DNA of 64,000 nt, taken from positions 930,001 through 994,000 of the forward strand of contig CAVWSB010000011.1 in NCBI GenBank assembly GCA_963757565.1, read 5' to 3'. This document shows, in pieces, positions 16,159 through 26,885 of this stretch (within the stretch, counting starts at the first letter, position 1; each line of letters begins with the position of its first letter). The translations under genes and the position numbers were made by a program. The DNA is from PALSA-894 sp963757565 (lineage in GTDB: Bacteria; Pseudomonadota; Alphaproteobacteria; Rhizobiales; Xanthobacteraceae). The notes under the pieces were generated by a model, which was not told the origin of the DNA, searched no databases, and saw only the letters and a program-made list of their open reading frames with translations.

Positions 16159-19146
16159 ATGAGGAGATTGGTCGATAACGACGCCGTGACAGGGCGAGAA
16201 GAGCTGGGCTCCGTGGCGCCGCAAACGATCAAAACTTTTGCCGCGGTCATTTCCCTACTCACCCTTCTCCTCCTCGCCTTCTCCCCCGCCATCTTCGGCG
16301 GCAAGACCTTGCTGCTGTCGAGCTGGGACGCCCCGAGCGTGCTCAGCGCCGGGGCCTACGACCAGTCCGCGCGTCCGCCGCTGCGGCTGCAGCGCACGTC
16401 TGATCCGGGTGCTCCCGCCTGGCAGACGGAGCCGTGGTTCGCACTCATCGGCGGCCAGCTCTGGGGTGAGCACAACTGGCCGCTCTGGAATCCCTACAAT
16501 GCCTTTGGGACACCGCTTGCCGCCGCGCAGCAGCCGCAGCCGTTCTTCCCGCTCGCCGCATTGCTCTCGCTCGATGTGACGCCGCTCACCTACAGCCTGT
16601 TCATCGTCGGCCGGCTCTTCATCGCCGGGCTTCTGATGTTTCTGTTCGCCGGCATGTTCCTGAGCGGTTTGCCCGCGCTGTTCGCCGCTGTGGCCTTCTC
16701 GCTGTCCGGCTATTTCATCGTTTTCCTCAACATGCCGCATCTCAGCGCTGAGGTGCTGACGCCCGGAATGCTGCTCGCATTCGAGCTCCTGCTGCGGCGG
16801 AATTCATGGAGCGCGGTTGCGCTCTCGGCCGCAATGATCCTGCTCGGCATGACGGCCGGGATGCCGGAATCGTTCTTCCTCACGATGGCGTTCGCAAGCC
16901 TCTATTTCGTCTCTCGCTTGCTGTTCGCGCCCGCGTTTCGCGCTCAGGCAGGCGTACGCTTGGCGAAGTTCGTCACGGCCATCGTCCTCGGTTTTGCGCT
17001 GTCGGCCTTCCTGCTCCTGCCGTTTCTCGAGTTCCTTCGTCTCGGCCACGACGTGCACCAGCTTTCCAACATGGCGGGCGTCAGAACCGGTCTCATCGCG
17101 GATTCCGACTATCGGTCGGTCGTTCAATACCTGTTGCCGCTCGTGTTCGGTCCGATCCTGAATTCCGTCTTCCAGAACTTTTCTGGATTCACCGGACTGA
17201 AGGGCTACTGGGGCATCGTTCCGTTCTTCTTCGCGATGCTGGCGCTGTCATCCTTCATCTGCCGCAACCGGCCGCCGCAGGGCGACCAACGGAATTTCCT
17301 CACGGCCTTCTTCGCTGCCGTCCTCGCGGCGATGCTCCTCAAGCGGTTCGGCAACATCGCGCTGAACTGGATTGGTTACCTGCCGGTCTCCGAACTCGTG
17401 CTGTACCCCAAATACCTTGAGCCGCTGCTCGGGCTCTGTGTGGCGATGCTGGCCGGCATCGGGCTTTCGCTGCTGATCGAGCGTCGCATCTTGCCGCGCA
17501 TTCTCATGCTGGTTGGCGCATCGCTTCTGGCTCTGATGCTGGCGCTCGCGGCCGCGTTCATTCCAGCGCTCCGAGGACCCGACGTCCGTTACCCGATCTT
17601 CTTTTACCTGTCGGTTGCGGCGGGCGTGCTGGCGGTCACGGGCATCGTGTTGCTGGCATGGCTTGCCACGCGAAGCTCCGGGCCAAGGCGCATCTGGCTG
17701 ATGCGTTCGCTCGTCGCCGCGCTCAGCCTGGAGTTGCTCTTCAATTTTCTCATTCCGAGCTTTTACCTGCTCAGCAGGCTTCCGCCCGCGACCGCCAACC
17801 CCTATGCAGGCGCGCCCTATGTCGATTTCCTGAAGGCCCGCAACCTGGACCACGCGCGCGTGTTCGGCCGCGAGAAGGAGCTGTATCCTAACTGGTCGGC
17901 GGCGTTCGGCATCGCGGATGTGCGTAGCGTCGATGCCGTTCTTTACGTCCGCTACCGAGACTTCGTCCGCAACTTTCTGCTTCCGCCGAGTTCTCCGACG
18001 CGCGTCAACGGCGACCTTGCGGATCGCTTCAGCGGCCAGGACTTTGCCTATTCCTTCGACAGCGAGTTGGAGCGGCGCTTCCTCGCGCTCTCCTCGGTCC
18101 GGTATCTGCTGACAGACAGCGACTACGGCTTCCCGACGGCGGTCGTCGATGAGATCGTCCGTCAGCATCAGGACGAATCCATTTGGGGATTCGGAGTCGA
18201 CATTTTTCCCGTCGATGGCGTGCGCATGCGCGGGATGTTTCAGCATGCGCCCTCCACCCGAGTGGCATACCGGGTAACCGTGCCCGCTGACGCGCCGGCC
18301 TTCGAGGGGATCGCTGCCCTCAAGGCGAGCGCGGCCGAAGCAAGCAAGAGCGACGGCGTCGGCTTTCATCTTGCCGTGAAGGACGGCGACCGGAGCGAGA
18401 CGCTGTTCGAGACGTTTCTCGATCCGAACGGCGTGCCGGGCGACAGGTCGGGTCGCGCGTTTCACGTCGACCTCGCCCGCTATGCCGGGCGCAACATCGA
18501 GTTCGTGTTTTCGACAGACCCGGGACCAAAAGGGGACAGCACCGGAGACTGGGCCGGCTGGGCCGGCCTGCGATTTGTGGCGAGGGATGCTGCGGCGCCC
18601 GCCACGCCATTCCGCAAGATCTATGATGCGGAGCTGCGCATCTACGAGGTGCCGTCGGTCCTGCCGCGCGCGGCGCTCTATCGCGCGATCGAGTTGCTGC
18701 CCGACGCTGGCGTTCTGGAACGACTGAAGCAGACGGACTTCGACCCCCGCGAGCGAGCAGTCGTCTCACGCGAGTCTCTACCAGCCGATGCGATGGGGCT
18801 GGCTCAGCTGGCGCAGGGCCCGGCGGTGCCTGTTTCGGCCGCCAGCATCACGCGCTACGAGTCCCAATATGTGCGCATCGAGGCGGACGCCGCCGAGCCC
18901 GCGCTGCTCGTGCTCAATGACGCGAACTATCCGGGCTGGCAGGCTTATCTGAACGGTGCCGAGGTTCCGACCGTGGCGGCGAACTATCTGTTTCGTGGCG
19001 TGCTGCTGCCTGTGGGCAAGAACACGGTCGAATTCCGCTACCAGCCGATGTCATTTCGCGCCGGCAGCGTGATTTCGGTCGTGGCGTTCCTGACGCTGGC
19101 GGGGCTGGTTTTCCACGAGCGCCGCAAGCGGCGCGTCCAAGGTTGA
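16159..19146 (+). CDS. YfhO-like polytopic membrane protein (putative GT-C-type glycosyltransferase)
   Basis: A 995-residue integral membrane protein. About twelve hydrophobic helices fill residues 30-540, with GT-C-like features early in the sequence (SSWDAPSVL, PLWNPYNAFGTPLAA, LSGYFIVFLNMPHLSAEV). The soluble C-terminal 400 residues resemble the extracytoplasmic beta domain of YfhO proteins, which decorate cell-wall polymers or lipids in other bacteria, and include NDANYPGWQAYLNG...VPTVAANYLFRGVLLPVG, followed by a last helix near the C-terminus. It heads the polysaccharide cluster, 31 nt before the SIS gene, and is intact. The acceptor is unknown. Confidence 0.8.
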   Translation: MRRLVDNDAVTGREELGSVAPQTIKTFAAVISLLTLLLLAFSPAIFGGKTLLLSSWDAPSVLSAGAYDQSARPPLRLQRTSDPGAPAWQTEPWFALIGGQLWGEHNWPLWNPYNAFGTPLAAAQQPQPFFPLAALLSLDVTPLTYSLFIVGRLFIAGLLMFLFAGMFLSGLPALFAAVAFSLSGYFIVFLNMPHLSAEVLTPGMLLAFELLLRRNSWSAVALSAAMILLGMTAGMPESFFLTMAFASLYFVSRLLFAPAFRAQAGVRLAKFVTAIVLGFALSAFLLLPFLEFLRLGHDVHQLSNMAGVRTGLIADSDYRSVVQYLLPLVFGPILNSVFQNFSGFTGLKGYWGIVPFFFAMLALSSFICRNRPPQGDQRNFLTAFFAAVLAAMLLKRFGNIALNWIGYLPVSELVLYPKYLEPLLGLCVAMLAGIGLSLLIERRILPRILMLVGASLLALMLALAAAFIPALRGPDVRYPIFFYLSVAAGVLAVTGIVLLAWLATRSSGPRRIWLMRSLVAALSLELLFNFLIPSFYLLSRLPPATANPYAGAPYVDFLKARNLDHARVFGREKELYPNWSAAFGIADVRSVDAVLYVRYRDFVRNFLLPPSSPTRVNGDLADRFSGQDFAYSFDSELERRFLALSSVRYLLTDSDYGFPTAVVDEIVRQHQDESIWGFGVDIFPVDGVRMRGMFQHAPSTRVAYRVTVPADAPAFEGIAALKASAAEASKSDGVGFHLAVKDGDRSETLFETFLDPNGVPGDRSGRAFHVDLARYAGRNIEFVFSTDPGPKGDSTGDWAGWAGLRFVARDAAAPATPFRKIYDAELRIYEVPSVLPRAALYRAIELLPDAGVLERLKQTDFDPRERAVVSRESLPADAMGLAQLAQGPAVPVSAASITRYESQYVRIEADAAEPALLVLNDANYPGWQAYLNGAEVPTVAANYLFRGVLLPVGKNTVEFRYQPMSFRAGSVISVVAFLTLAGLVFHERRKRRVQG

Positions 19147-19177
19147 CCCGCCCGGCAAGGCATTTCATACCCTGCGC

Positions 19178-19794
19178 ATGTCCTTCGCGCGCACCCATCT
19201 CGACGAGACCAAGCGCATCATCGACGCGCTCGATGTCGCCGCCATCGACCGCATGGCCGAGATGCTGGCGGCATTGCGTACGCGGGGCGGGCGGCTGTTT
19301 TTCCTCGGCGTCGGCGGCAGCGCGGGCAATTGCTCGCACGCGGTGAACGATTTCCGCAAGATCGCCGGGATCGAGGCCTACGCGCCGACCGACAATGTCT
19401 CGGAGCTCACCGCGCGCACCAACGACGAAGGCTGGGAAACGGTGTTCGTCGAGTGGCTCAAGATCAGCCGGCTGAAAGCCGACGACGCGCTGTTCGTGTT
19501 CTCGGTCGGCGGCGGCAATCTCGAGAAGAACGTCAGTCCCAATCTGGTGCGCGCGCTGCAGTACGCCAAGAAGCGTCGGCGCAAAGGTTCTCGGCGTCGT
19601 CGGGCGCGACGGCGGCTACACGGCAAAGGTCGGCGACGCGGTCTGCATCATCCCGACCGTCAATCCGGACGCGGTCACGCCGCATTCGGAGGCGTTCCAG
19701 GCCGTGATCTGGCACCTGCTGGTGACCCATCCGGCCCTCAAGGCGAAGCAGACGAAGTGGGAAGGTGTCGACGCAGGCGCCGCGCGTCGCATGA
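19178..19794 (+). CDS. SIS-domain sugar isomerase (frameshifted)
   Basis: ATG at 19178 opens a SIS protein: GGRLFFLGVGGSAGNCSHAVNDFRK (phosphosugar site, written in part), NVSELTARTNDEGWETVFVEWL and DDALFVFSVGGGN. An extra base near 19573 shifts the frame; corrected, it reads VGAKVLGVVGRDGGYTAKVGDAV and AFQAVIWHLLVTHPALKAK. It belongs to a SIS subgroup distinct from canonical GmhA, because Asn/Asp-rich active-site residues differ, and is typical of exopolysaccharide loci. No stop separates it from the next gene; one further base removed after 19760 would give TGA overlapping the downstream ATG. It probably isomerises a heptose or hexose phosphate. Confidence 0.7.
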
Positions 19795-20344
19795 CGCGCG
19801 CCGTGTTCCTCGACCGCGACGGCGTGCTCAACGAGGCGATCGTGCGCGACGGCAAGCCGTATTCGCCGGACACCGTGGAGGAGATGGAGATTGTTCGCCG
19901 ACGCCGCAGCGGCGCTCGAGCGACTGCGTCGGGCGGGCTTCCGGCTCGTGATGGTGACCAATCAGCCCGACGTCGCGCGCGGACGGATCACGCGCGCGAC
20001 CGTCGAGGCGATGAACGACGCATCTGCGCGAGGCTGATGCCGCTCGATGCGATCGAGGTGTGCCTGCACGACGATGCGGACAATTGCGATTGCCGCAAGC
20101 CGAAGCCCGGCATGCTGCTGCGCGCCGCGAAACGCGATCGACATCGCGCTCGCCGAGAGCTTCATGGTCGGCGACCGATGGCGCGACATCGAAGCGGGCC
20201 GCAGCGCCGGCTGCCGCACCATTCTGATCGGCGACGGCTACGACGAGAGATTCAAGTCGCAGCCGGACGCGACCGTCGCGACGCTGAGCGAAGCCGCCGA
20301 CTGGATTCTCAAGCAACCGGTCACAACCGCAGGAACGAACATGA
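19791..20344 (+). CDS. gmhB: D-glycero-D-manno-heptose 1,7-bisphosphate phosphatase-like HAD (frameshifted)
   Basis: MTRAVFLDRDGVLNE at the start is the GmhB form of HAD motif I. With single extra bases removed near 19894, 20030 and 20141 it continues VTNQPDVARGRI (motif II), then VCLHDDADNCDCRKPKPGM, where the C-x-H...C-x-C pattern is the GmhB zinc-binding loop, and MVGDRWRDIEAGRSAGC (motif IV). It removes the C7 phosphate of heptose bisphosphate before nucleotide activation. It lies between the SIS gene and a transaldolase, both apparently coupled by ATGA overlaps once the frame is repaired. Confidence 0.75.
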
Positions 20345-21062
20345 AGACTGTCGACCAACTCAAAGTGCAAGATTTTCGCCGACGGCGCCGACAAGGCCGG
20401 CATGCTGGACATGTATCAACAATCCGTACGTCAAGGGCTTCACCACCAATCCTACGCTGATGCGCAAGGTCGGGGTCACTGACTACGAGGCCTTCGCCAA
20501 GGACATTCTGGCGGCGATCCCGGACCGGTCGATTTCGTTCGAGGTGTTTGCAGACGATTTCGCCGAGATGGAGCGGCAGGCGCGCACGCATCGCGACCTG
20601 GGGCAAGCACGTCTCCGTGAAGATCCCGATCACGAACACCAAGCAGGAGAGCGCGATCCCGCTGATCCGCAAGCTCTCGCAGGACGGCATTGCGCTCAAC
20701 GTCACGGCGATGTTCACGCTCGAGCAGGTGCAGGACGATGGTGGATGCGGTGAAGGGCGGGGCGCCGTGCTTCGTCTCGGTGTTCGCCGGACGCATCGCC
20801 GACACCGGCATCGATCCGGTGCCGATGATGGCGGAATCGGTGAAGCGGCTCGAAGCCGCGCCCAACACCGAGCTGATCTGGGCAAGCCCGCGCGAATTGC
20901 TCAATATCTTCCAGGCCGACGAGATCGGCTGTCAGGTCATCACCGTGACCAACGACATCATCAAGAAGCTGTCGCTGGTCGGCAAGGACATGACGGGACT
21001 ATTCGCTCGAGACCGTGAAGATGTTCTACGAGGACGGCAAGGCGGCGGGCTACAAGCTCTGA
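20341..21062 (+). CDS. Transaldolase / fructose-6-phosphate aldolase family protein (frameshifted)
   Basis: MKTVDQLKV, preceded by AGGAACGA, then IFADGADKAGMLDMY and VKGFTTNPTLMRKVG, the transaldolase start motif. Later blocks are SFEVFADDFAEMERQA, VSVKIPITN with the Schiff-base Lys, ALNVTAMFTLEQVQ, APCFVSVFAGRIADTG and ELLNIFQADEIGCQVITVT. Five single extra bases (near 20370, 20416, 20589, 20738 and 20998) interrupt about 240 codons. The enzyme interconverts sedoheptulose 7-phosphate and smaller sugar phosphates. In this operon it could supply or balance sedoheptulose 7-phosphate, the precursor of the heptose made by the neighbours. Its stop overlaps convergently by 13 nt with the nucleotidyltransferase gene. 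Confidence 0.75.
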
Positions 21063-21771
21063 TCCTCTTGGCGCAGCAGCGCGTCGGTCTCGCGCAGGCC
21101 CTCGGCCGAGCCGATCTCGTAGAAGCGCGTCGTGACCTCGTAGCCGGCAAGCTGCCCGGCGCGCGAAAGCTCGGAATAGACATCCGCCAGATCGAACGGC
21201 TCGTCCGCGGGTCGCGCCGCGAGCGCGTCGGCGCGCAGCATCGCCCAGTCCCCAGTCGATATGATGCATCTGCGGCAGGCGCTCGCGCTTGTCGTAGAGG
21301 CGGATGCGGCCGTCCTCGAACCAGACATTGCTGCGTGTCCCACTGGCCCTCGTTGCGGAACACCGTCATCAGCGCCGGCTTGCCGCTTGCGCGGAACGCC
21401 TCGACCACCGGCGCATAGGCGATGTCGAGCCAGCTGTCGCCGTACATCACCAGGAACTCGTCGCCGAGCAGGCCGAGCGCGGCGCGCAGCGCGCCGCCGG
21501 TGCCGAGCAGCTTCGGGCCGTCGACCTTGTAGTCGACCGACAGGCCGAACCGGCTGCCGTCGCCGACGAAGGCTTCGATCTGCTCGCCGAGATAGCCGAC
21601 GCAGATCACGACGCGCGTCACGCCCTCGCGCGCGCAGCAGGCGCAGCTGATGCGCGATGAACGGCTCGCCCGCGACCTCGAGCATCGCCTTCGGCATCTG
21701 TCTCGGTCAGCGGGCGCAGGCGCGTCGCAAGCCCGCCGGCGAGCAGCGCAACCGGCGGCATCGTCGGTCAT
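21050..21771 (-). CDS. hddC: Sugar-phosphate nucleotidyltransferase, HddC-like (frameshifted)
   Basis: Repaired reading from 21771: VALLAGGLATRLRPLTET, the GxGTR-type nucleotide loop, then MPKAMLEVAGEPFIAHQL, VVICVGYLGEQIEAFVGDGS, KLLGTGGALRAAL, EFLVMYGDSWLD (metal-binding Asp), YEIGSAEGLRET near the end. Extra single bases lie near 21761, 21700, 21635, 21335 and 21250. Pairing with a GHMP kinase of the heptose type makes D-glycero-alpha-D-manno-heptose 1-phosphate guanylyltransferase the best guess; other hexose-1-phosphate substrates are possible. The start is 4 nt after the kinase stop. Confidence 0.68.
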
Positions 21772-21775
21772 GGCA

Positions 21776-22765
21776 TCACACGATCGTCTTGGTGCCTTCG
21801 AAGTCGAAGCGGAAGCGCACCTCCTTCAAGCCCGCCTCGGTCATCGCGTGGCGCAGCCGCGTCTTGTCCTCGGCATAGAACATCAGGAAGCCGCCGCCGC
21901 CCGCGCCGATCAGCTTGCCGCCCGCCGCGCCGTTCTGCATGGCGAGCTCGTACCACTCATCGATCTTGCGGGTTCGACATGCCGCCGGAGCGCTGCTTCT
22001 TGTGCTGCCAGTGCTCGTCCATCAGCTTGCCGAACTCGATGCAGGTCGCCCGCTCTCCAGCGCCGTCGAGGCTGCGCAGGCCGAGGTCCTTCACGTAGTG
22101 CAGGTTGTGCGATCATGTCGCTGTCCTGCTGCTTCGTCTTGTCGTCCTGTTCCTTCAGGATCGACGAGGCGCTGCGCGAATAGCCGGTGAAGAACAGCAG
22201 CAGATTGTCTTCGAGATTGTGCAGCGTCTCGACGTCGATCTTGAGCGGCGCGCGCCTCCACGCTGTCGTCCTTGTTGAAGCGGAAGCAGGTGAGCCCGCC
22301 GAAGGCCGCGATATATTGGTCCTGCTTGCCGATCGGCTCGCGCAGCCGGTCGATCTCGATATCGCAGGCCTGCTCGGCAAGCTCGCGCGGATGGATCAGC
22401 ATCTTGCGGTGACTGTAGCAGCGCCTTGAGCAGCGCGGTGGTGAAGCTGCCCGACGAGCCGAGCCCGGTGCCGGCCGGAATGTCGGCCATGCGAGGTGAT
22501 TTCGAGCGCGTGCGCCTCGAGCCCGACCAGCTTGAACGCCTCGCGGACGATCGGATGCTTGAGCTCGTCGATCGATCGTCGACGCGTCTCGAGCTCCGAA
22601 TATTTGACGATCAGATCGTCGATGAAGGTCTGGTGCACGCGTGATGTAGACGTACTTGTCGATCGCGGCCGCGATCAGAAAGCCGCCGTGCTCGCGATAA
22701 TAGGAGGGCAGGTCGGTGCCGCCGCCGCCGAGCGTGATGCGAAGGGGAGTGCGCGCGATGATCAT
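21776..22765 (-). CDS. hddA: D-glycero-alpha-D-manno-heptose 7-phosphate kinase-like GHMP kinase (frameshifted)
   Basis: ATG at 22765 overlaps the preceding TGA. GHMP motif 1 is PLRITLGGGGTDLPSYY; motif 2 is GTGLGSSGSFTTALL; motif 3 is GGKLIGAGGGGFLMFY near the end, followed by KTIV and a stop. Intervening blocks LIHPRELAEQACDIEI, GKQDQYIAAFGGL and LLLFFTGYSRSA match the HddA/fucokinase-like subgroup that phosphorylates the anomeric position. At least five single extra bases break it (for example near 22640, 22492, 22415 and 22255). It is part of a complete nucleotide-heptose pathway in this cluster. Confidence 0.75.
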
Positions 22766-23744
22766 GGGCGGTACCTGTCGATAGACCGCGTCGACGATCG
22801 CCAGGTTGGCGACGGCGTCGGCGATGTCGCCGCATGGCCGGCGGCCGTCGCGCGATCGGCGGCGGCGAAATCGGCGAACTCGGCGTCCCAGGATTGATCG
22901 GGCCGGGATATTCCCAGATCGTCGTCTCCGGCGGGCCCATCTGCGGCAGCATCCGATAGAACGTCAGGCGCTCCGGCGCCGTAGCTGCCGCCGAGCCCGT
23001 CGATCACCAGCTTGCCGTCGCGGCCGAAGATCTCGAACGAGAACATGTTCTTCCATTCGGTCCAGCGTCGCGTGCAGCCAGGCGAGCTGGCCGTCGCCGT
23101 TGCGCAGCGCCAGGAAGCAATTGTCCTCCACCTGCATGTCCCAGAACAAGGTCGGCACGGCGGCATAGTCCACGGTGAAATCGCCGAGGAACCAGCGCGA
23201 CAGATCGATCAGATGCGAGCCTTGGTCGATCAGCTCGCCGCCGCCGGAGACTCGCGGCTGCGCGCGCCATTCCTTTTCGTAGCCGAGCGCGGCCGCCGTG
23301 GCCGTAGCGCGCCGCGGATGAACATCAGCGGGCCGAGCGCGCCGGCATCGACGATCTCGCGCGCCTTCGAGAAGGCCGGATGGAAGCGATGGTTGAAGCC
23401 GACCTTGACGATGCGCCCGTGCTTCGCGGCCGCGGCCGCGACGGCCTGCACTTCGGCGAGGTCGCGCCCGGCCGGCTTTTCGACCAGCACATGGCTTGCC
23501 GGCCTCGACGGCGCCGAGCGCGATCGCGCGCAAGCTGATCGTGCGTGGTGGCGACGATCACCGCATCGACATCGGCGGCGACCGCCTCGCGCCAGTCCGT
23601 GACGGCGCGCGCGCCGGTTTTCTGCGCAAGCTGCTCGGCGCGGGCCGGCATCGCGGTCGCAGACCACGACGATCTCGTGGCCCGGCCGCCGCGGCGGCGC
23701 GCTTCTGCGCCGATCAGGCCGCATCCGACGATCGCGAGCCGCAT
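22762..23744 (-). CDS. Gfo/Idh/MocA-family oxidoreductase (frameshifted)
   Basis: ATG at 23744 starts MRLAIVGCGLIG, the NAD(P)-binding GxGxxG. After single-base repairs it reads VVVCDRDA, DVDAVIVATTHDQLA, HVLVEKPAGRDLAEVQA (the EKP motif), VKVGFNHRFHPAF (family substrate region), GGELIDQGSHLIDLSRWFLGD (DxxxH active site) and a C-terminal beta-sheet domain. Length about 325 codons. Such enzymes oxidise or epimerise sugars or nucleotide sugars. TGA at 22762-22764 overlaps the kinase ATG, so the two are coupled. Confidence 0.72.
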
Positions 23745-23752
23745 CAGTCTTG

Positions 23753-24619
23753 TCACCCCACGGCTCGCCGCGATCCGCTGGGCACGATGCGCCGCAGGGT
23801 ATAGATGTCGGATCCGTCGATCTTGGTCTCGATCGGCATCGGCGAAACGGCCAAGGATCCCATTGCGCCGCGATCAGACGGCCGGTGATGCCGTCGCTCT
23901 CGGCCGAGGCAAGATAGACGCAAAGTGCCGCGCCGACCGACAGCGGCGTGCCGCCCTCGCTCTTGAGCTTCGCCATCCGCTCGTGAAGGCCGCGCCGACC
24001 GCGTCCGGCCCGGCCGCCAGAAGCTGGTCGGTCAAGCGTGTCGCCAGCGCGCCCGGCGCGACCGCATTGACGTCGATGCCGAATTCCTTCACCTCCAGCG
24101 CCAGGGTCTCGGTGAAGCGCACCATGGCGGCCTTGGAGGCCGCATAGGCGCTGATGCCGGGCAGGGGATTGGTGGCGCCGCCGCCCGACAGGTTGATGAT
24201 CTTGCCGGCCCGTTGCGGCTTCATCGCCTGCACGGCCTTGCGCGCAGCAATAGACCGTGCCGATCAGGTTGATGGTGATCGCCTGCGCCCATTCGTCCCA
24301 GTCGACGTCGTCGATCGAGCCCATCGGGCCATAGACGCCGGCATTGTTGACCAGAATATCGAGCTTGCCGAACGCGGTCGCGGCGGCGGCGAACAGCGCA
24401 TCGACGTCGGCTCCGGTTCGAGATATCGGCACGCATGCGCGACGACTGCTCGCCGCCGGATAGTTTGCGGCAAGCCGCTGCGCGCTGCGCTTCAAGCTCG
24501 GCCGCGTTGCGGGCGCACAGCATCAGCGAGGCGCCTTCGGCCAGCGAATGCTCCGCGATCTCGGCGCCAAGCCCGAGGCTGGCGCCGGTGATGATGGCGC
24601 TGCGCCCGGCGAGGTTCAT
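23753..24619 (-). CDS. Short-chain dehydrogenase/reductase (frameshifted)
   Basis: ATG at 24619 gives MNLAGRSAIITGASLGLGAEIA with the TGxxxGxG cofactor motif; later frames give DILVNNAGVYGPMGSIDDVDW (NNAG), a Ser region (INLSGGGATNPLPG), YAASKAAMVRFTETLA with the YxxxK catalytic pair, and FGIDVNAVAPGALATRL. It ends DIYTLRRIVPSG... and TGA at 23753. About 285 codons. Probably reduces a sugar-derived carbonyl in polysaccharide precursor synthesis. Its ATG overlaps the TGA of the upstream dehydrogenase gene. Confidence 0.75.
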
Positions 24620-25927
24620 GCGGGCGCCCGACCGAGATGAGGTCAGCGCTCGGGTGCGCCGCGAAAGCCGGCGGCAGGAAGCGGCCTGCGTCGAGCACGA
24701 GCCGTCCCGTCATGGCGGCCGCGAAGTCGTCGGCTGGTAACAGAGTCGCGGAATTCCGGCCATTCGTTGCGCGACCACCAGCGCGTCGGCGCCCGACGGC
24801 GACGTCGCGGGCATCGGTGCACAGCGGACGGCTTTCAATTCCTCGGGCAGGCGCGGTCACGTGCGGATCGAAGGCCTGCACCTGCGCGCCGTCCGCGATC
24901 AGCGCGCGTGATCAGCTCGACGAGCCGGCGAGCGGCGCAGCGCGCTCGGTGCCCGGCTTGTAGGCGAGGCCCGAGCACGCCGATGCGTCCGCCCCGCGAG
25001 TGGCTGCCAGCGCGGCGCGAGCTGCTCGAGCGCCCAGTGCGCGTGTGCCCGGTTGCTCGCGATCACGCCGTCCGATCAGCGGCAGCGCCAGATCGTGCTC
25101 GTTGCGCGAGTCGCACGCAGGAAGTTGCACGTCGCGCGCCAGCGTGCCGCCGGCGAACGCCGGGCCCGCGCGGATATAGGCGTGCGGGCCGATGCGCGGA
25201 TCGCGAGCGCAAGCCCTGCTCCACTTCGGCGGCATCCGCGCCGACCCGCTCGCAGACGGTCGCGATCTCGTTCGCAAACGTCACCGAGGTCGCCAGGAAC
25301 GCGTTGAGCCCATGCTTGACCATCTCGGCGGATTCGACCGACATCCAGATGATGGTTGTCGCAGAACTTTCGCAGCAGCGGCTCAAGCAGCTGCGCGCGT
25401 GCGTTCATCGCGCACGCCGACGACGATGCGGCCCGGGTTCTGGAAAACCTCGATCGCCTTGCCAAGCCGCAGATTTTCCGGCGAACAGGCGAACGTCACC
25501 GTCCGGCCTTTCGCTTGACGCGGCGAAGCTCTTCTCCAGCGTGCGCCACCGAGCCGACCGGAAGCTGCGCCGACACCAGCACCACGGCGCCATCCTTCAG
25601 ATGAGGGAAATATCATCTCCACCTCGCGGCGCACCGCATCGACATCGGCCCGATCCTCGTCATCGACCGGCGTGTCGTGGCACACCCAGACGACATCGGC
25701 ATCCGCGACGAGCGGCTGACGTCGGCGCGAAAGCGCAGCGTCGCCGCCGCGATGCCGGCGCGGACCAGATCGGCCAGCCCCGGCTCGTACAGCGGCGGCT
25801 CGCCTGCCGAGAGCCGCGCGATCCGCCCGCGGTCGAGGTCGATGCCGACAGTCTCGACGCCCGCCGCCGCCGTGCAGGCGGCGGTCACCGATCCGAGATG
25901 CCACAGGCCGAAGACCGCGAGCTTCAT
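24616..25927 (-). CDS. UDP-glucose/GDP-mannose 6-dehydrogenase family protein (frameshifted)
   Basis: ATG at 25927 gives MKLAVFGLWHLGSVTAAC, the N-terminal NAD site, followed by VETVGIDLDRGRIARLSAGEPPLYEPGL (family hallmark, split here by residues). Later repaired blocks include VWVCHDTPVDDEDRAD, VTFACSPENLRLGKAIEVFQNP and EMVKHGLNAFLATSVTFANEIA, then the C-terminal domain LGLAYKPGTE. The family performs two-step oxidation of a nucleotide-sugar C6 hydroxyl to a uronate. The catalytic Cys region of the C-terminal part is hard to read because of several breaks. ATGA overlaps at both ends. Confidence 0.75.
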
Positions 25928-26885
25928 GGCCGCTGCTCGAAGACCCAGCGGTTGGCGGTGAGCCAATCGACCGTGCGCTCGACGCCCTCGCGAATGGTGA
26001 ACTTTGGCTTCCAGCCGAGCGCGCGGATGCGCTTCGTGTCGAGCAAGATGAACGGGACTGTCGCCGATCCAGCCGCGCTCGCCGCCGGCATAGGTGAGCT
26101 GCGGGTTCACGCCAAGATCGCTCGCAGATCCAGCCGATCGAATCGTTGACCTCGCGTACTCGTCGGTGCCGAGATTGAAGACATTGACCTTGTCGCTGCG
26201 CCTTGTCGATCGCGAGCAGCATCGCGTCGATGCAGTCGTGGACATACAGATAGGATTTTCGTTGCTTGCCGTTGCCGAGCACGTGCAGGCGCGTCGGATC
26301 GGCGGAGAGCTTGCTGCAGAAGTCGAAGACATGGCCATGCGTGTAGCGCTCGCCGAGGATCGAGACGAAACGGAAGATAGTAGCCCTGCAAGCCGAAGCC
26401 TTCGCAATAGGCCGCGATCATGCCTTCGCCCGCGAGCTTGGAGGCGCCATAGAGCGAGGTCTGGATCGGGAATGGCGCATCCTCCGGCGTCGGAAACACT
26501 TCGGGCTCGCCATAGATCGAGCCGGTGGAGGAAAATGCCATCCGCTTGACGCCGTTCGCCCGCATCGCTTCCAGCACATTGAAGGTGGCGATGGTGTTCT
26601 GCTCCAGGTCGCGCTCGGGATGCTCGGTGCCGAAACGCACATCGGCATTGGCGGCCAGATGAAACACGAAATCCGCGCCGCGCCATGGCGGCGGTCAGCG
26701 TCGCGGTGATCGAGCAGGTCGCCCTCGACAAGGCGGAAATTCGCGTTCGCTCGCGCGGCTTCGAGAAAGCGGATCTGGCCGGTCGATAGATTGTCGTAGC
26801 CGATGACGCGCGCGCCGGTCGCCAGCAGGCGGTCCGCCAACTGGCTTCCGATGAAACCCGCAGCCCCGGTGATGAAATAATTCAA
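25924..26885 (-). CDS. NAD-dependent nucleotide-sugar epimerase/dehydratase (frameshifted)
   Basis: Starts at TTG 26885 overlapping the previous TGA: MNYFITGAAGFIGSQLADRLL (GxxGxxG). Repaired frames give VIGYDNLSTGQIRFLEAA, FHLAANADVRFG, a catalytic block AFSSTGSIYGEPEVFPTPED with YGASKLAGE (YxxxK) and GFRFVSI-like, SYLYVHDCIDAML, and LGWKPKFTIREGVERTVDWL near the end. Extended SDR of the GalE/RmlB type, about 320 codons. Probably acts on the uronate or heptose nucleotide made by neighbours. TGA at 25924-25926 overlaps the dehydrogenase ATG. Confidence 0.78.
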
